Source: Xanthomonas melonis (lineage in GTDB: Bacteria > Pseudomonadota > Gammaproteobacteria > Xanthomonadales > Xanthomonadaceae). Taken from it: a DNA stretch of 64,000 bases. Positions 46,350 through 56,070 of the stretch are shown here, piece after piece; within the stretch, counting starts at the first letter, position 1; every line of letters begins with the position of its first letter. Below the pieces are notes generated by a model that saw nothing but the letters and a program-made list of their open reading frames with translations, did no database searches and was not told where the DNA came from. The DNA is taken from contig NZ_JAJGQH010000012.1 of NCBI RefSeq assembly GCF_020783655.1, positions 62,001 through 126,000 of the forward strand, written 5' to 3'. The translations under genes and the position numbers were made by a program.

Positions 46350-47789
46350 TCAATCTCCAGGACCACGTTTGGCGGACTGGGCCGTGGCTGCCCGCTCCCT
46401 CGTCATCGGAAGACTGCGCCCATCGCGACGCGACTGGATCGAAGTGGTCGCGCGCTCGGCGGCACGCCGGCTGGCAGGTACTGGCCAGCGATACTCTCCG
46501 GCGCCGTCTTTGCGTCGGGCGTACTGAACGATGGTCAGATGCTTGCCGTCGTCCTGGGCCTGCAGCGGGCGCGTGGTTCCGCGTAGCGCTGGCGGCAGGT
46601 CGGCGAGTCGCTGCGCAAGCGGCCTTGTATCGGCCGGACGATCGCGCAGCCACAGCAGGGCCGTCACCGTCCGTACCGCCGCAGCGGTGTCCTGCAACGT
46701 GTGCTGGTGATTGGCATGGTCCGGACGCGCCACGTTGGCCAGCAGGCAGCCGATGGCATTGGCCACGCAGGCCACCGTGGCCGTGTCGGGCTCTGCCACC
46801 ATGCCGGGCGGCAGCGCCTGATCCTGCGCCAGCAATGCCTGCACCGGCGCGCTGCAGGCCCAGGTAAAGGTCGGCGCCAGCAGCGCCTGGGTGCGCTCGC
46901 GATCCAGCAGCTGTGGCGAGATGCGATCCAGCCAGTCGCCATCGCCCTGCTGGACGGACGCGTCCTGCAGCATCGAAAACACCCTCCGCGATTCGCCATG
47001 CAAGGCATTGCAGAGCGAACGCTCCTCCATCCCTGCGGGTGCGAACGCCGCGGCACAGTGCGCTGGCAACGGCAGCTGCGCAGGCAGCTCGGCCAGCATG
47101 TCGGCGAACAGCTGCGCATCGCCACGCAGCATCGCAGCGCCAATCAACGTGATCGCCAGGTTGTCGCCGCTACGCAGCAGGACGCGGGCAACCTGCGCAT
47201 CGGTGCAGACATCGCTCAAGGCCTGGGTGGTATGCCCCTTTGCGAAGGCCAGTGCGCTGGCCGTCATCGCCAGCGTTATCCGCGGCAGCTCCGGCAACAG
47301 CGTCTCGGCGTGCGGCGGGAGCGGGTTGCGGTAGTCGGTGTAGTGCGCCAACGTCCGCATCCTGGCCAACATCGGCGCCTGTGCGGCCAGCGCATCGGCA
47401 TAGGCCTGCGGTTGTTCGCGCACGCGCTGCAGACATCCGCCGGCGCCGGCACGGCACAGGGCTGGCGCGGTGGCTGGCCAGCCAGGCAGGCGCGGATAGT
47501 CCGCGGCGGCGCGGCGAAACGGCGCCTGCCTCGGCAGCCGATTCAGGCGTTCCATGTCCTGGGCCAGCACGGTCTCGCGCTGCGCTTCCGGAACCGCATA
47601 GGACAACGACCACAGCGCCGCGAACATGTTGGGCCCACGCAACGGCTGCAGCGGCTGACGCAGTTGCGCCAGCGCCTGCCGCTCTGCGTCGGGGATCGGC
47701 CAGCGTTGGGAAACGGCATACAGCGCCACCAATACCGCGAGCAGAATGCAGACACCGAGCAAGGCGGTCTTGAGGAACTTGGCGAGCAT
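46350..47789 (-). CDS. Membrane-anchored protein, unknown family
   Basis: 479 aa from MLAKFLKTALLGVCILLAVL, a single N-terminal membrane helix (GGGAAG upstream). The frame is open 65 more codons but without a ribosome site; ATG at 47819 is an alternative. The remainder is Ala/Leu-rich and helical, with several Cys (CRAGAGGCLQR, WACSAPVQ) suggesting a periplasmic location. No catalytic motif or family recognised. Alone on the minus strand between two plus-strand units. Confidence 0.6.
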   Translation of the reverse strand: MLAKFLKTALLGVCILLAVLVALYAVSQRWPIPDAERQALAQLRQPLQPLRGPNMFAALWSLSYAVPEAQRETVLAQDMERLNRLPRQAPFRRAAADYPRLPGWPATAPALCRAGAGGCLQRVREQPQAYADALAAQAPMLARMRTLAHYTDYRNPLPPHAETLLPELPRITLAMTASALAFAKGHTTQALSDVCTDAQVARVLLRSGDNLAITLIGAAMLRGDAQLFADMLAELPAQLPLPAHCAAAFAPAGMEERSLCNALHGESRRVFSMLQDASVQQGDGDWLDRISPQLLDRERTQALLAPTFTWACSAPVQALLAQDQALPPGMVAEPDTATVACVANAIGCLLANVARPDHANHQHTLQDTAAAVRTVTALLWLRDRPADTRPLAQRLADLPPALRGTTRPLQAQDDGKHLTIVQYARRKDGAGEYRWPVPASRRAAERATTSIQSRRDGRSLPMTRERAATAQSAKRGPGD

Positions 47790-47976
47790 GTGCACGTTCT
47801 TCCCTGGGAAGCCGCACATCTTATCGATGTCGCGCTGTTTCAGTGGGCAAAACATTCGGCGGCCGATGGGGCGGCGAACCCGCGTCTCTTCCGTCAAAGA
47901 GCAGCAGACGCTTCCCACCTTGTTCCCCGGCAGATTCGTTGCAAGAACGATCGTCCCGCACACCAGCGGCGGCGGT

Positions 47977-48023
47977 GCCCTCATCCGGCGCTACGCGCCA
48001 CCTTCTTTCAGGGGGAGAAGGGA
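47977..48023 (+). repeat. Dispersed CCCTCATCCGGCGC element, copy C
   Basis: GCCCTCATCCGGCGC continues through a short inverted repeat and CACCTTCTTTCAGG to GGGAGAAGGGA. Same design as the elements at 64-108 and 7355-7400. Degenerate heptamer-like AATCCCGAATGCCC follows at 48082. The 47790-48145 gap contains only these. Confidence 0.6.
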
Positions 48024-48145
48024 AGCGTTTGAACCAATGACCGGGTTGTGGCGGTCGACGCACAGCGAAGCGCTTTGACCAATCCCGAATGCCCAATCTC
48101 CAATCCCCGCCCCACCTCCACCGGACGCGGCCGAATGCCTACACT

Positions 48146-48826
48146 ATGCCGATGTCCGAATCCCCCACTCCGCACGCACGCCCTTCCCTGCAACGCGTCT
48201 TCCTGACCGGGTTGCTCACCTTGCTACCGGTCTGGCTGACCTGGGTGGTGGTGAAGTTTGTCTTCGCGCTGCTCTCGGGCATCAGTAGCCCCTGGGTGGT
48301 GCCCCTGTCCGAGCGCATCGCCGCGTCGTTTCCGGACTACCTGGGCTGGATCAAGGCGCTCTGGGTGCAGAACACCATCGCCCTGATCGCAACGGTGGCG
48401 GTGATCCTGTTCGTCGGCATCCTGAGCCGGCGCGTGATCGGCCAGCGCTTGCTGCGCTGGTTCGAGGCGGTCATGCGGCGCATTCCGCTGGCCAGCGTGG
48501 TCTACGACAGCGCGCGCAAGCTGCTGGACATCCTGCAGACGCAGCCCGGCAGCACCCAGCGCGTGGTGCTGATCGACTTCCCGCATCGCGACATGAAATC
48601 GGTGGGCCTGGTCACCCGCGTGATCAAGGAGCAGGGCACCGGCCGCGAGCTGGCGGCAGTGTATGTGCCCACCACGCCCAACCCCACCTCCGGCTATCTG
48701 GAAATCGTGCCGGTGGAGCTGCTCACGCCCACCGACTGGAGCGTGGACCAGGCGATGAGCTTCATCATCTCCGGTGGCGCAGTGGCACCCGAATCGGTGC
48801 CCTTCACCCGCACGGCGGATCGCTGA
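48146..48826 (+). CDS. DUF502 family membrane protein
   Basis: 226 aa. Two membrane helices (VFLTGLLTLLPVWLTWVVVK and NTIALIATVAVILFVGIL) and the DUF502 signatures IPLASVVYDSARKLLD, VVLIDFPHRDMKSVGLVT and VPTTPNPTSGYLEIVP. Function of the family is unknown. Start at 48146 or 48152; a TACACT -10-like box overlaps immediately upstream, so the mRNA may be nearly leaderless. Followed 4 bp later by the transporter gene. Confidence 0.85.
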   Translation: MPMSESPTPHARPSLQRVFLTGLLTLLPVWLTWVVVKFVFALLSGISSPWVVPLSERIAASFPDYLGWIKALWVQNTIALIATVAVILFVGILSRRVIGQRLLRWFEAVMRRIPLASVVYDSARKLLDILQTQPGSTQRVVLIDFPHRDMKSVGLVTRVIKEQGTGRELAAVYVPTTPNPTSGYLEIVPVELLTPTDWSVDQAMSFIISGGAVAPESVPFTRTADR

Positions 48827-48830
48827 GACC

Positions 48831-49607
48831 ATGGCGCACACGCGGACCCTGGACGATCGCGCGGTGCGCCTGTTCATCGCGCTGGCTGCGTTCTTCTGCG
48901 TCAACGCCGCGCTGGCCGAGTTCATCGGGGTCAAGATCTTCGCGCTGGAAGACACCCTGGGCATCGCGCCGCTGAACTGGAACCTGTTCGGCCAGACCGG
49001 CTCGCTGAGCTTCACCGCCGGCACCTTGTTGTGGCCGGTGGTGTTCATCATGACCGACACCATCAACGAGTTCTTCGGCAGCCGCGGGGTGCGTTTCATC
49101 TCGTGGGTGGCGGTGGCGCTGATCGGTTATGGCTTCGTGTTCGCCTTCGCTGCGATCGCACTGGCACCGGCTGGCTGGTGGATCACCGCAGCGCAGAGCC
49201 AGGGCGTGCCGGACTACCAGGCGGCGTTCGCGGCGGTGTTCGGGCAGGGTTTGTGGACCATCGGTGGCTCGCTGGTGGCATTCCTGGTCGGCCAGCTGAT
49301 CGATGTGTCGGTGTTCCACCGCATCCGCCGCGTCACCGGCGAAAAGCACGTGTGGCTGCGCGCCACCGGTTCCACCGCGGTTTCCCAGCTGGTGGACAGC
49401 TTCGTGGTGATCTACATCGCCTTCGTGCTCGGCCCGCAGCATTGGTCGATGGACCAGTTCCTGGCGGTGAGCACGCTCAACTATGTCTACAAGATGGGCT
49501 TCGCGGTGGCGCTGATCCCGCTGCTGTATCTGGCGCGGCGCGGCATCGGCCTGTATCTGGGCGCCGCGCGTGCCGAGCAGTTGCGCGAGGAAGCCGCCGC
49601 CGATTGA
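48831..49607 (+). CDS. Queuosine precursor transporter (YhhQ/VUT family)
   Basis: 258 aa inner-membrane protein with about six hydrophobic segments. Features include NAALAEFIGVKIFAL, VVFIMTDTINEFFGSRGVRF (typical TD-x-INE motif) and STAVSQLVDSFVVIYIAF. The family imports queuine/preQ precursors for tRNA modification. Start only 4 bp after DUF502, suggesting one unit. Confidence 0.85.
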   Translation: MAHTRTLDDRAVRLFIALAAFFCVNAALAEFIGVKIFALEDTLGIAPLNWNLFGQTGSLSFTAGTLLWPVVFIMTDTINEFFGSRGVRFISWVAVALIGYGFVFAFAAIALAPAGWWITAAQSQGVPDYQAAFAAVFGQGLWTIGGSLVAFLVGQLIDVSVFHRIRRVTGEKHVWLRATGSTAVSQLVDSFVVIYIAFVLGPQHWSMDQFLAVSTLNYVYKMGFAVALIPLLYLARRGIGLYLGAARAEQLREEAAAD

Positions 49608-49806
49608 GCCTGGCCGCAGCGCGCCTGCCTTCCGCAGAGCCAGGCGCCGCAAAGGCCCGGTCCGGTTGGCGCAGCGCACCAGGCGTGGCCGGGCGGGTCC
49701 AGGACCGGGCCATGCATGAATTGCGGATGGGCGGTATGCCCGCCATGGGTGGCCGTCGCGGTGCGGATCGGGCAAGCTCCCCGCTCGCTTGTTTCCGGAG
49801 CCGGTA

Positions 49807-51753
49807 ATGCCCCCGAGCTTTTCCCGCCTGTTGTCGCTGGTCCTCGCCACCGTGCTGAGCCTGTCGGTGGCGCCGCCCGCCGATGCCGCCAAGAAGAAGA
49901 CCGCCAAGGCACAGACCACGCAGACGCGCGCGAAGGCGAGCAAGGCCAAGAAGACCACCAAGCCGGCCAGGAGCGCCAAGCCGGCCAAGGGCAGCAGAGC
50001 CGCCAAGGCCAGGCCGCGCGCAGTGGCCGCACCGGTGGTGCTGAGCAAGGCGCAGCAACTCAACCTGCTCTACGACCAGTACTGGGACGCCTCGCTCAAG
50101 CTCAACCCGTTGCAGGCCACCTTCCAGGGCGAGAGCCGTTACAACGACCAGTTGCCCAATTTCCTGTCGCCGGCGTTCCGCCAGCAGTCGCACGACTTCA
50201 CCGTCCTGTGGCTGGGCAAGGCCGAAGCGCTGGGCTCCGACGGACTGAGCGGCCAGGACCTGCTCAGCTACCAGATCTTCGTGCGCGATGCGCGCAGCGC
50301 GCTGGCCGCCGAGCAGTTCCCCAGCTGGATGCTGCCGATCAACCAGTTCTACAACATCGCCAGCATCGCGGTGGTGCTCGGCTCGGGCACCGGCGCGCAA
50401 CCGTTCAAGACGGTCAAGGACTACGACAACTGGTCGCGGCGTGCGCTCGGCATTCCCGACCTGTTCGACCAGGCCATCGCCAATATGCGCGCCGGCATGC
50501 AGGCCGGCGTGGTGCAGCCCAAGGTGCTGATGCAGAAGGTGCTGCCGCAACTGGATGCGATCATTGCGCGCACCGCCGAGGACAGCCTGTTCTGGGGACC
50601 GATCCGCAACCTGCCGGCGGATATGCCCGAGGCCGACAAGCAGCGCCTCACCGCCGAGTACAAGCGGCTGATCGAAGTGCGCATCCTGCCCGCCTATCGC
50701 GCGCTGCGCGGCTTCATCGCCACCGAGTACCTGCCGGCCTGCCGCGATACCGACGGCCTGGCCGCGCTGCCCAACGGCGCGGCCTGGTACGCCTATGACG
50801 TGCGCCAGAGCACCACCTCCGAGCTGTCCCCCGAGCAGATCCACCAGATCGGGCTGGACGAGGTGGCGCGCCTGCAGGGCGAGATCCAGACGCTGACCAG
50901 GCAGGTGAAGTTCCGCGGCAACCTGCCCAAGTTCTACAAGTTCATGCAGACCGACAAGCGTTTCAGCTTCCGCAGCGACACCGAGCTGCTGGGCTATTAC
51001 CGCGGCCTGCAGGGACGCGTGCAGGCCGCGGTGCCGCGCCTGTTCGCGCTGCAGGGCATTCCCGAGCTGGAAGTGCGTGCGGTGGAACCGCAACGCGCGC
51101 AGTCGGCGGCCAGCGGTTCGTACATGCGCCCCAGCGCGAATGGCAGCGCGGGCAGCACACCGGGCATCTTCTACGTCAATACCTCCGACCTGCCCTCGCG
51201 CCGGACCTGGGAAGCGGAGAGCCTGTACCTGCACGAAGCCATCCCCGGCCATCACTACCAGCTCGGGCTACAGCAGCAGCTGACCGACCTGCCCAAGTTC
51301 CGCCGCCTGGGCGGCGAGACGGCCTACATCGAAGGCTGGGGCCTGTACGCCGAATCGCTGGGCCGCGAGCTGGGGCTCTACCAGGACCCCTACAACTACT
51401 ACGGCTACCTGCAGAACGCGCTGTGGCGTTCGATCCGGCTGGTGGCCGATACCGGCTTGCACAGCAAGGGTTGGACGCGCACCCAGGCCATCGATTACAT
51501 GCTGGACAACTCGGCGATGAGCCGCACCGATGCCGAGGCCGAAGTCGACCGCTACATGGCCATCCCCGGCCAGGCGCTGGCCTACAAGGTGGGCGAGATG
51601 AAGATCGCGCAGTTGCGCGAACAGGCCCAGCGCGAGCTGGGGCCGCGCTTCGACGTGCGCGCCTTCCACACCGAAGTGCTCAAGGACGGCTCGGTGCCGC
51701 TGGAAATCCTGCAGGACAAGATCCAGCGCTGGATCGCAGCGCAAAAGGGCTGA
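49807..51753 (+). CDS. DUF885 family protein, putative metallopeptidase
   Basis: 648 aa. GGAG precedes ATG at 49807. A signal peptide (ends PPADA) is followed by a Lys/Ala/Thr-rich linker of about 50 residues (KKKTAKAQTTQTRAKASKAK), then the DUF885 domain. A zinc-type motif LHEAIPGHHYQLGLQQQ (HExxxGHH) and EGWGLYAESLGRELG are present. Exported DUF885 proteins are usually annotated as metallopeptidases of unknown substrate. The basic tail is reminiscent of that on DapD. Confidence 0.8.
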   Translation: MPPSFSRLLSLVLATVLSLSVAPPADAAKKKTAKAQTTQTRAKASKAKKTTKPARSAKPAKGSRAAKARPRAVAAPVVLSKAQQLNLLYDQYWDASLKLNPLQATFQGESRYNDQLPNFLSPAFRQQSHDFTVLWLGKAEALGSDGLSGQDLLSYQIFVRDARSALAAEQFPSWMLPINQFYNIASIAVVLGSGTGAQPFKTVKDYDNWSRRALGIPDLFDQAIANMRAGMQAGVVQPKVLMQKVLPQLDAIIARTAEDSLFWGPIRNLPADMPEADKQRLTAEYKRLIEVRILPAYRALRGFIATEYLPACRDTDGLAALPNGAAWYAYDVRQSTTSELSPEQIHQIGLDEVARLQGEIQTLTRQVKFRGNLPKFYKFMQTDKRFSFRSDTELLGYYRGLQGRVQAAVPRLFALQGIPELEVRAVEPQRAQSAASGSYMRPSANGSAGSTPGIFYVNTSDLPSRRTWEAESLYLHEAIPGHHYQLGLQQQLTDLPKFRRLGGETAYIEGWGLYAESLGRELGLYQDPYNYYGYLQNALWRSIRLVADTGLHSKGWTRTQAIDYMLDNSAMSRTDAEAEVDRYMAIPGQALAYKVGEMKIAQLREQAQRELGPRFDVRAFHTEVLKDGSVPLEILQDKIQRWIAAQKG

Positions 51754-51865
51754 GCCGGCTCGGCCCAACGCGCGCGTCCGACCAGGCAGCGCGCACGGCA
51801 GGCCGGCGCAGCCGTTGCCCGCTGCGCCGGCCGCTACACTACCCGCTCCATTGGAGGGAGTAACG

Positions 51866-52714
51866 ATGCAGCCGCACGACGACCACAGCGACCACGCATT
51901 GCCGCGCGAGATCGCAGCGCAAGCGCCGTTTCTTTCGCCCAGCCTTGCTGCACGCCTGCAGGATGGCCAATGGCAGCGCAATCTGGTTGGAGAGGCGGGA
52001 GCGGAGGTATTTCGCGTGCGACTCCCCACCGGGCCGGAGGTGTTCCTCAAGCAGGCAAGTGGCGCGACCGCGCACGCGCTGACCGAGGAGATGGCCCGCC
52101 TGGAGTGGTTGTCCAGTTTGGCGGGCGAGCTGCCGCCGGTGCCAAGCGTCGAGCACTTCGAGTGCGCGGCAGGCCACAGCTGGCTGCTGACACGCGCGAT
52201 GCCGGGCCGGACAGCGAACGAATGGCTGCAGGAGGCGCCTGGACGCGGCCTCGCCATCGTGCAATCGCTGGCGACGGCGCTGCGCCGCTGGCATGCGCTG
52301 CCGGTGCAACACTGCCCGTTCAACGCCGATCACACGCTGCGGCTTGCCCAGGCCCGCCAACGCCTCGATGCCGGACTGATCGACGCGGACGATTTCGACG
52401 ACGCCCGCGCCGGCTGGACGCCCGAGGACGTCTGGGACGCGATGCACGCGCTGCTGCCGCTGCGGATGGAGCGTGTGGTCACTCATGGCGACTACTCGCT
52501 GGACAACATCCTGCTCGATGCGCAGGGCCAGGTGACCGGCATCATCGACGTGGGCCGTGCCGGAATCGCCGATCCGTACCAGGACCTGGCGATCCTCTGG
52601 AACGGCCTGTCGGAATTCGGCGAAGACCTCCAGCAGGCGCTGCTGCCGGCGTACGGAACCGCAATGGACAGCGACAGGCTCACGTTCCACCTGTGTCTGG
52701 ACGAGTGCTTCTGA
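51866..52714 (+). CDS. APH(3')-like aminoglycoside phosphotransferase
   Basis: 282 aa kinase-fold protein. Start behind a very strong GGAGGGAG site. Motifs match the APH(3') group: VFLKQASG (ATP Lys), THGDYSLDNILLD (catalytic HGD and Asn) and GIIDVGRAGIADPYQDLAIL (metal-binding Asp in the IDxGRxGxADxxxDLA pattern), with a C-terminal LDECF similar to APH(3')-II. All key residues are kept, so phosphorylation of kanamycin-type drugs is plausible. It sits among housekeeping genes with no mobile element, so it looks like an intrinsic chromosomal gene. Confidence 0.85.
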   Translation: MQPHDDHSDHALPREIAAQAPFLSPSLAARLQDGQWQRNLVGEAGAEVFRVRLPTGPEVFLKQASGATAHALTEEMARLEWLSSLAGELPPVPSVEHFECAAGHSWLLTRAMPGRTANEWLQEAPGRGLAIVQSLATALRRWHALPVQHCPFNADHTLRLAQARQRLDAGLIDADDFDDARAGWTPEDVWDAMHALLPLRMERVVTHGDYSLDNILLDAQGQVTGIIDVGRAGIADPYQDLAILWNGLSEFGEDLQQALLPAYGTAMDSDRLTFHLCLDECF

Positions 52715-52833
52715 GGCATCCACACGCCGGCCGATCGACCCGCGCGCCATCGGTTCGACGCAATGCCCCCGCCCCGCATCCACGCTGCATCCGGATGCGC
52801 GCACCTGCGGGACTGCATGCACCGCACACTGGA

Positions 52834-53799
52834 TCAGCCTTGCGCACACGCCGCCGCCAGCGCGGCGATATCGCGCGGGCTGGTGCGGCAGCAACCACCG
52901 ATCAGGCGCGCGCCGGCCGCCCGCCATTGCGCGTGCTGGTCGGCCAGGGTGAGCACAGCCCCATGGCCGGCGTGCCAGCGCTTGTCGGCCGCGTCGTAGT
53001 GCTCGCCGGAGTTGGGGTACACCACCAGCGGTAATGCGGTCAGCGCCGACAGGCTGTGCAATGCAGCGGTCACTTGATCCAGCGCAATGCAGTTGATGCC
53101 AACTGCGATCACCTGAGCACAGGCATCCAGCGCTGGCACCACCTGTGCCAGCGGAGTGCCATCGCTCAGATGCGCCGCATCGCGCAGGGTGAACGAGAAC
53201 CACGCATGCAGTTGCGGGAATTGGTTTTGCAACAACAGTCGCAACGCTTCGATCTCGCTGGCCGATGGCAAGGTCTCGCAGGCCAGCACATCCACCCCGG
53301 CCGCCGCCAGCGCGGCGATGCGCGGACGGTGGAAGTCCATCATCTGCTCCAGCGGCAGCACGTAGTCGCCACGATACTCCGAGCCATCGGCCAGGTACGC
53401 GCCGTACGGCCCCACCGAGCCTGCCACCCACAACGGCGCAGCATCCGGCTGCAGCTGCAGGTGATCGGCGCGTGCCTGCGCGGCCAGCTGCACGCTGCGC
53501 GCGACCAGTGCCTGCGACTGCGCCAGATCCAGTCCGCGCGCGGCGAACCCCAGCGGGGTCGCCTGATAGCTGGCGGTGATCGCGCATTGCGCACCGGCGG
53601 CGAAGTAGTCGCGGTGCACCTGGTAGATCAGCTCCGGCTGCTCCATCAGCACCCGTGCCGACCACAGCGCATCGTTGAGATCGCAGCCGCGTTGCTCCAG
53701 TTCGGTGGCCAGGGCGCCATCCAGCAGGACAACCCCGTCGTGCTGCAAGGCCTGGCTGAAGGGCGCGTTGGCACGCGGCCGGCGGGAAGCAATCGTCAT
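52834..53799 (-). CDS. mmuM: Homocysteine S-methyltransferase
   Basis: 321 aa zinc enzyme making methionine from homocysteine using S-methylmethionine. Start at [10 protein letters not shown]. Motifs: [51 protein letters not shown] (first zinc Cys) and IGGCCRTSP (zinc Cys pair). Its ATG overlaps the stop of the permease gene upstream (4 bp), so the two are co-translated, as in the E. coli mmuPM operon. Confidence 0.93.
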   Translation of the reverse strand: MTIASRRPRANAPFSQALQHDGVVLLDGALATELEQRGCDLNDALWSARVLMEQPELIYQVHRDYFAAGAQCAITASYQATPLGFAARGLDLAQSQALVARSVQLAAQARADHLQLQPDAAPLWVAGSVGPYGAYLADGSEYRGDYVLPLEQMMDFHRPRIAALAAAGVDVLACETLPSASEIEALRLLLQNQFPQLHAWFSFTLRDAAHLSDGTPLAQVVPALDACAQVIAVGINCIALDQVTAALHSLSALTALPLVVYPNSGEHYDAADKRWHAGHGAVLTLADQHAQWRAAGARLIGGCCRTSPRDIAALAAACAQG

Positions 53800-55193
53800 G
53801 CGTGCAGTCTCCGGGCTGCCAGCCGCTGGGTCAGTGCGTAGGCGCCGTAACACAGCGCCACGAAGGGAATCCCGCAGTACAGTGCAATGCGCTGCTGCGG
53901 ATCGAACGCCAGCCCGATGCAGGCCAGCAGGCACAGCGTCAATCCCAGAATCGGCGTCCACGGATACCACGGCGCCCGATAGGCCAGCGTTTCCACGGCG
54001 ATACCGTCGTCAAGCAGTTGGCGGCGAAAACGGTAATGCGCAGCGCAAATGCTCAGCCATACCACCACCACCGCAAACCCCGAGACCGCCGAGATCGCAA
54101 CGAACACGGTGTCGGCCGCATAGACGGCGGTCAGCAGCGCAAGCAGACCACCCAGCATGCTGAACGCCACCGCATGCAGTGGAATGCCGCGGCGGGTCAG
54201 CCGCGCCAGGCCTGCCGGCAAGGTACCTTCGTTGGCCAGCGACCACAGCATGCGCGAGGCGGCATACAGCCCGGAATTGGCGGCCGACAGGATCGCGGTC
54301 AGGATCACCGCGTTCAACACGTCGGCCGCATACGGAATACCCAACAGCTCGAAGCCGCGTACGAAGGGACTGGTGTCCACCGCCGCCTGCCCGGCCGGCA
54401 GCAACGCCGCCAGCACCAGCACCGTGCCGACGAACAGCACCACCAGCCGCACCAGGGTCGTCCGGATCGCCAACGGAATCGCACGCGCAGGCTGCGCGGT
54501 TTCGCCGGCAGCCACGCCGATCAACTCGGTCCCGGAGAACGCGAAGTTGACCGCCACCATCGTCATCAGGATCGGCAGGGTGCCCTGCGCGAACCAGCCA
54601 TCACTACGCAGATGGCGCAGGCCTGGCGGTGGCGTGCCATCGGCCAGCGGCAGCACGCCCACCACCGCTGCACCGCCCAGCACGATGAAGACCAGCAGGG
54701 TGATCACCTTGATCAGCGCAAACCAGAATTCGCCTTCGGCGAACCAGCGCGCCGACACCGTGTTCAAGCCGAAGATCAGCGCGCAGAACAGCAGGCACCA
54801 TGACCATGCCGGGCTGTGCGGAAACCAGTACTGCATGCAGAACGCCGCGGCCGTGAGGCTGGAGCCCAGCGCCACGGTCCAGCTCAGCCAGTACAGCCAC
54901 GCCACCACGTAACCGGTGGCCGGCCCCAGATAGCGCGTGGCATACACATGGAAGGCGCCGGTCTGCGGCATCGCCACGGCCAGTTCGCCAAGGCATTGCA
55001 TCACCAGGTACACCACCAGTGCACCGATGCTGTACGCGATCACCGTGCCCAGCGCGCCGGTGCTGGCGATGATGTAACCGGAATTGAAGAACAGACCGGT
55101 GCCGATCACCCCACCCAGCGACAGCATCACCAGATGGCGCACCTGCATGCTGCGCTGGAACTGCATGGCGGTGGTGGAGGACGGCTCGGGCAT
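53796..55193 (-). CDS. mmuP: Amino acid permease, likely S-methylmethionine transporter
   Basis: 465 aa, about 12 membrane segments, APC-superfamily amino acid permease (AAT family). N-terminal [20 protein letters not shown] is the classic signature; [14 protein letters not shown] and [18 protein letters not shown] also match. The operon with mmuM suggests import of S-methylmethionine, a plant-derived methyl donor. Start at 55193; specificity is inferred from context. Confidence 0.9.
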   Translation of the reverse strand: MPEPSSTTAMQFQRSMQVRHLVMLSLGGVIGTGLFFNSGYIIASTGALGTVIAYSIGALVVYLVMQCLGELAVAMPQTGAFHVYATRYLGPATGYVVAWLYWLSWTVALGSSLTAAAFCMQYWFPHSPAWSWCLLFCALIFGLNTVSARWFAEGEFWFALIKVITLLVFIVLGGAAVVGVLPLADGTPPPGLRHLRSDGWFAQGTLPILMTMVAVNFAFSGTELIGVAAGETAQPARAIPLAIRTTLVRLVVLFVGTVLVLAALLPAGQAAVDTSPFVRGFELLGIPYAADVLNAVILTAILSAANSGLYAASRMLWSLANEGTLPAGLARLTRRGIPLHAVAFSMLGGLLALLTAVYAADTVFVAISAVSGFAVVVVWLSICAAHYRFRRQLLDDGIAVETLAYRAPWYPWTPILGLTLCLLACIGLAFDPQQRIALYCGIPFVALCYGAYALTQRLAARRLHA

Positions 55194-55548
55194 GAATGAA
55201 TCTGGTCGGCGTTCCCCGCATCGTGCCATGCGCGCGCGGGCGAGCACAGCCATGCGCGGTGGAGCTGTGACGCAGAGCCTGCCGCTCACTGGCAGGCGGT
55301 TATGCTGCCGATCGGTTTCTACTGGCCCTTCCCATGCCACGCCATCGCCGTACCGCTCTGCACACGTCCCCGCGCAGTCTCGCCACCTGGTGCTTGCCTG
55401 GGCGCTTGCCCGCTCCACACCGTGCAACGTGCGCGGGCGCCGTCGATCCTGCCGCGCCATGCAAGGCGCGCACGCGCCCTGCGCGCAACACGTGCTCGAA
55501 CACGTGGACATCGACCCGCTTGCCGACAGCCCTGACGTGGAGCGCGGC
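55194..55548. other. Intergenic gap without recognised genes
   Basis: About 355 bp between divergent mmuP and the VOC gene. Open frames here are shadows. It must contain both promoters, but no convincing -10/-35 pair or operator was identified. Confidence 0.5.
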
Positions 55549-55551
55549 ATG

Positions 55552-55938
55552 ATGCTCGCCGGAATTCACCACGTGGCGATCATCGCCGGCGACTATGCGC
55601 GCTCCAAACAGTTCTACTGCCAGATTCTGGGCTTGCGCGTGCTCGATGAGCATTACCGCCAGGCACGCGATTCCTGGAAGCTGGATCTGGCGTTGCCCGA
55701 TGGCGGCCAGATCGAACTGTTCTCATTCCCCAATGCCCCCACCCGTCCCAGTCGCCCGGAAGCGCAGGGACTGCGCCACCTAGCCTTTCGCGTGGCGGAC
55801 CTCGACCGTGTCGTGGCGCATCTCAACGCGCATGGCGTAGTGACCGAAGACATTCGCATCGATGAGTACACCGGGCGACGTTTCACCTTCTTCGCCGATC
55901 CGGACGATCTGCCGCTGGAGCTGTACGAGACCTCTTGA
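55552..55938 (+). CDS. VOC-family protein (glyoxalase-like)
   Basis: 128 aa (129 from an adjacent ATG at 55549). Single vicinal-oxygen-chelate domain: [51 protein letters not shown] and [14 protein letters not shown], closest in pattern to YaeR/glyoxalase-I relatives with likely metal ligands His8, Glu, His and Glu. Substrate not known. GGAG lies upstream. Confidence 0.82.
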   Translation: MLAGIHHVAIIAGDYARSKQFYCQILGLRVLDEHYRQARDSWKLDLALPDGGQIELFSFPNAPTRPSRPEAQGLRHLAFRVADLDRVVAHLNAHGVVTEDIRIDEYTGRRFTFFADPDDLPLELYETS

Positions 55939-56070
55939 ATCCCGCTTTCGGCGATCAAAGGCAGTCACATCGGCTACGCCTGCACGTCTTGGCGGCATGA
56001 CTTCCGGCGGATGCAGCGACCTGGCATGCACGCAGAAGATTCCGATACCCCAGGGACACAGGAACCGTCG

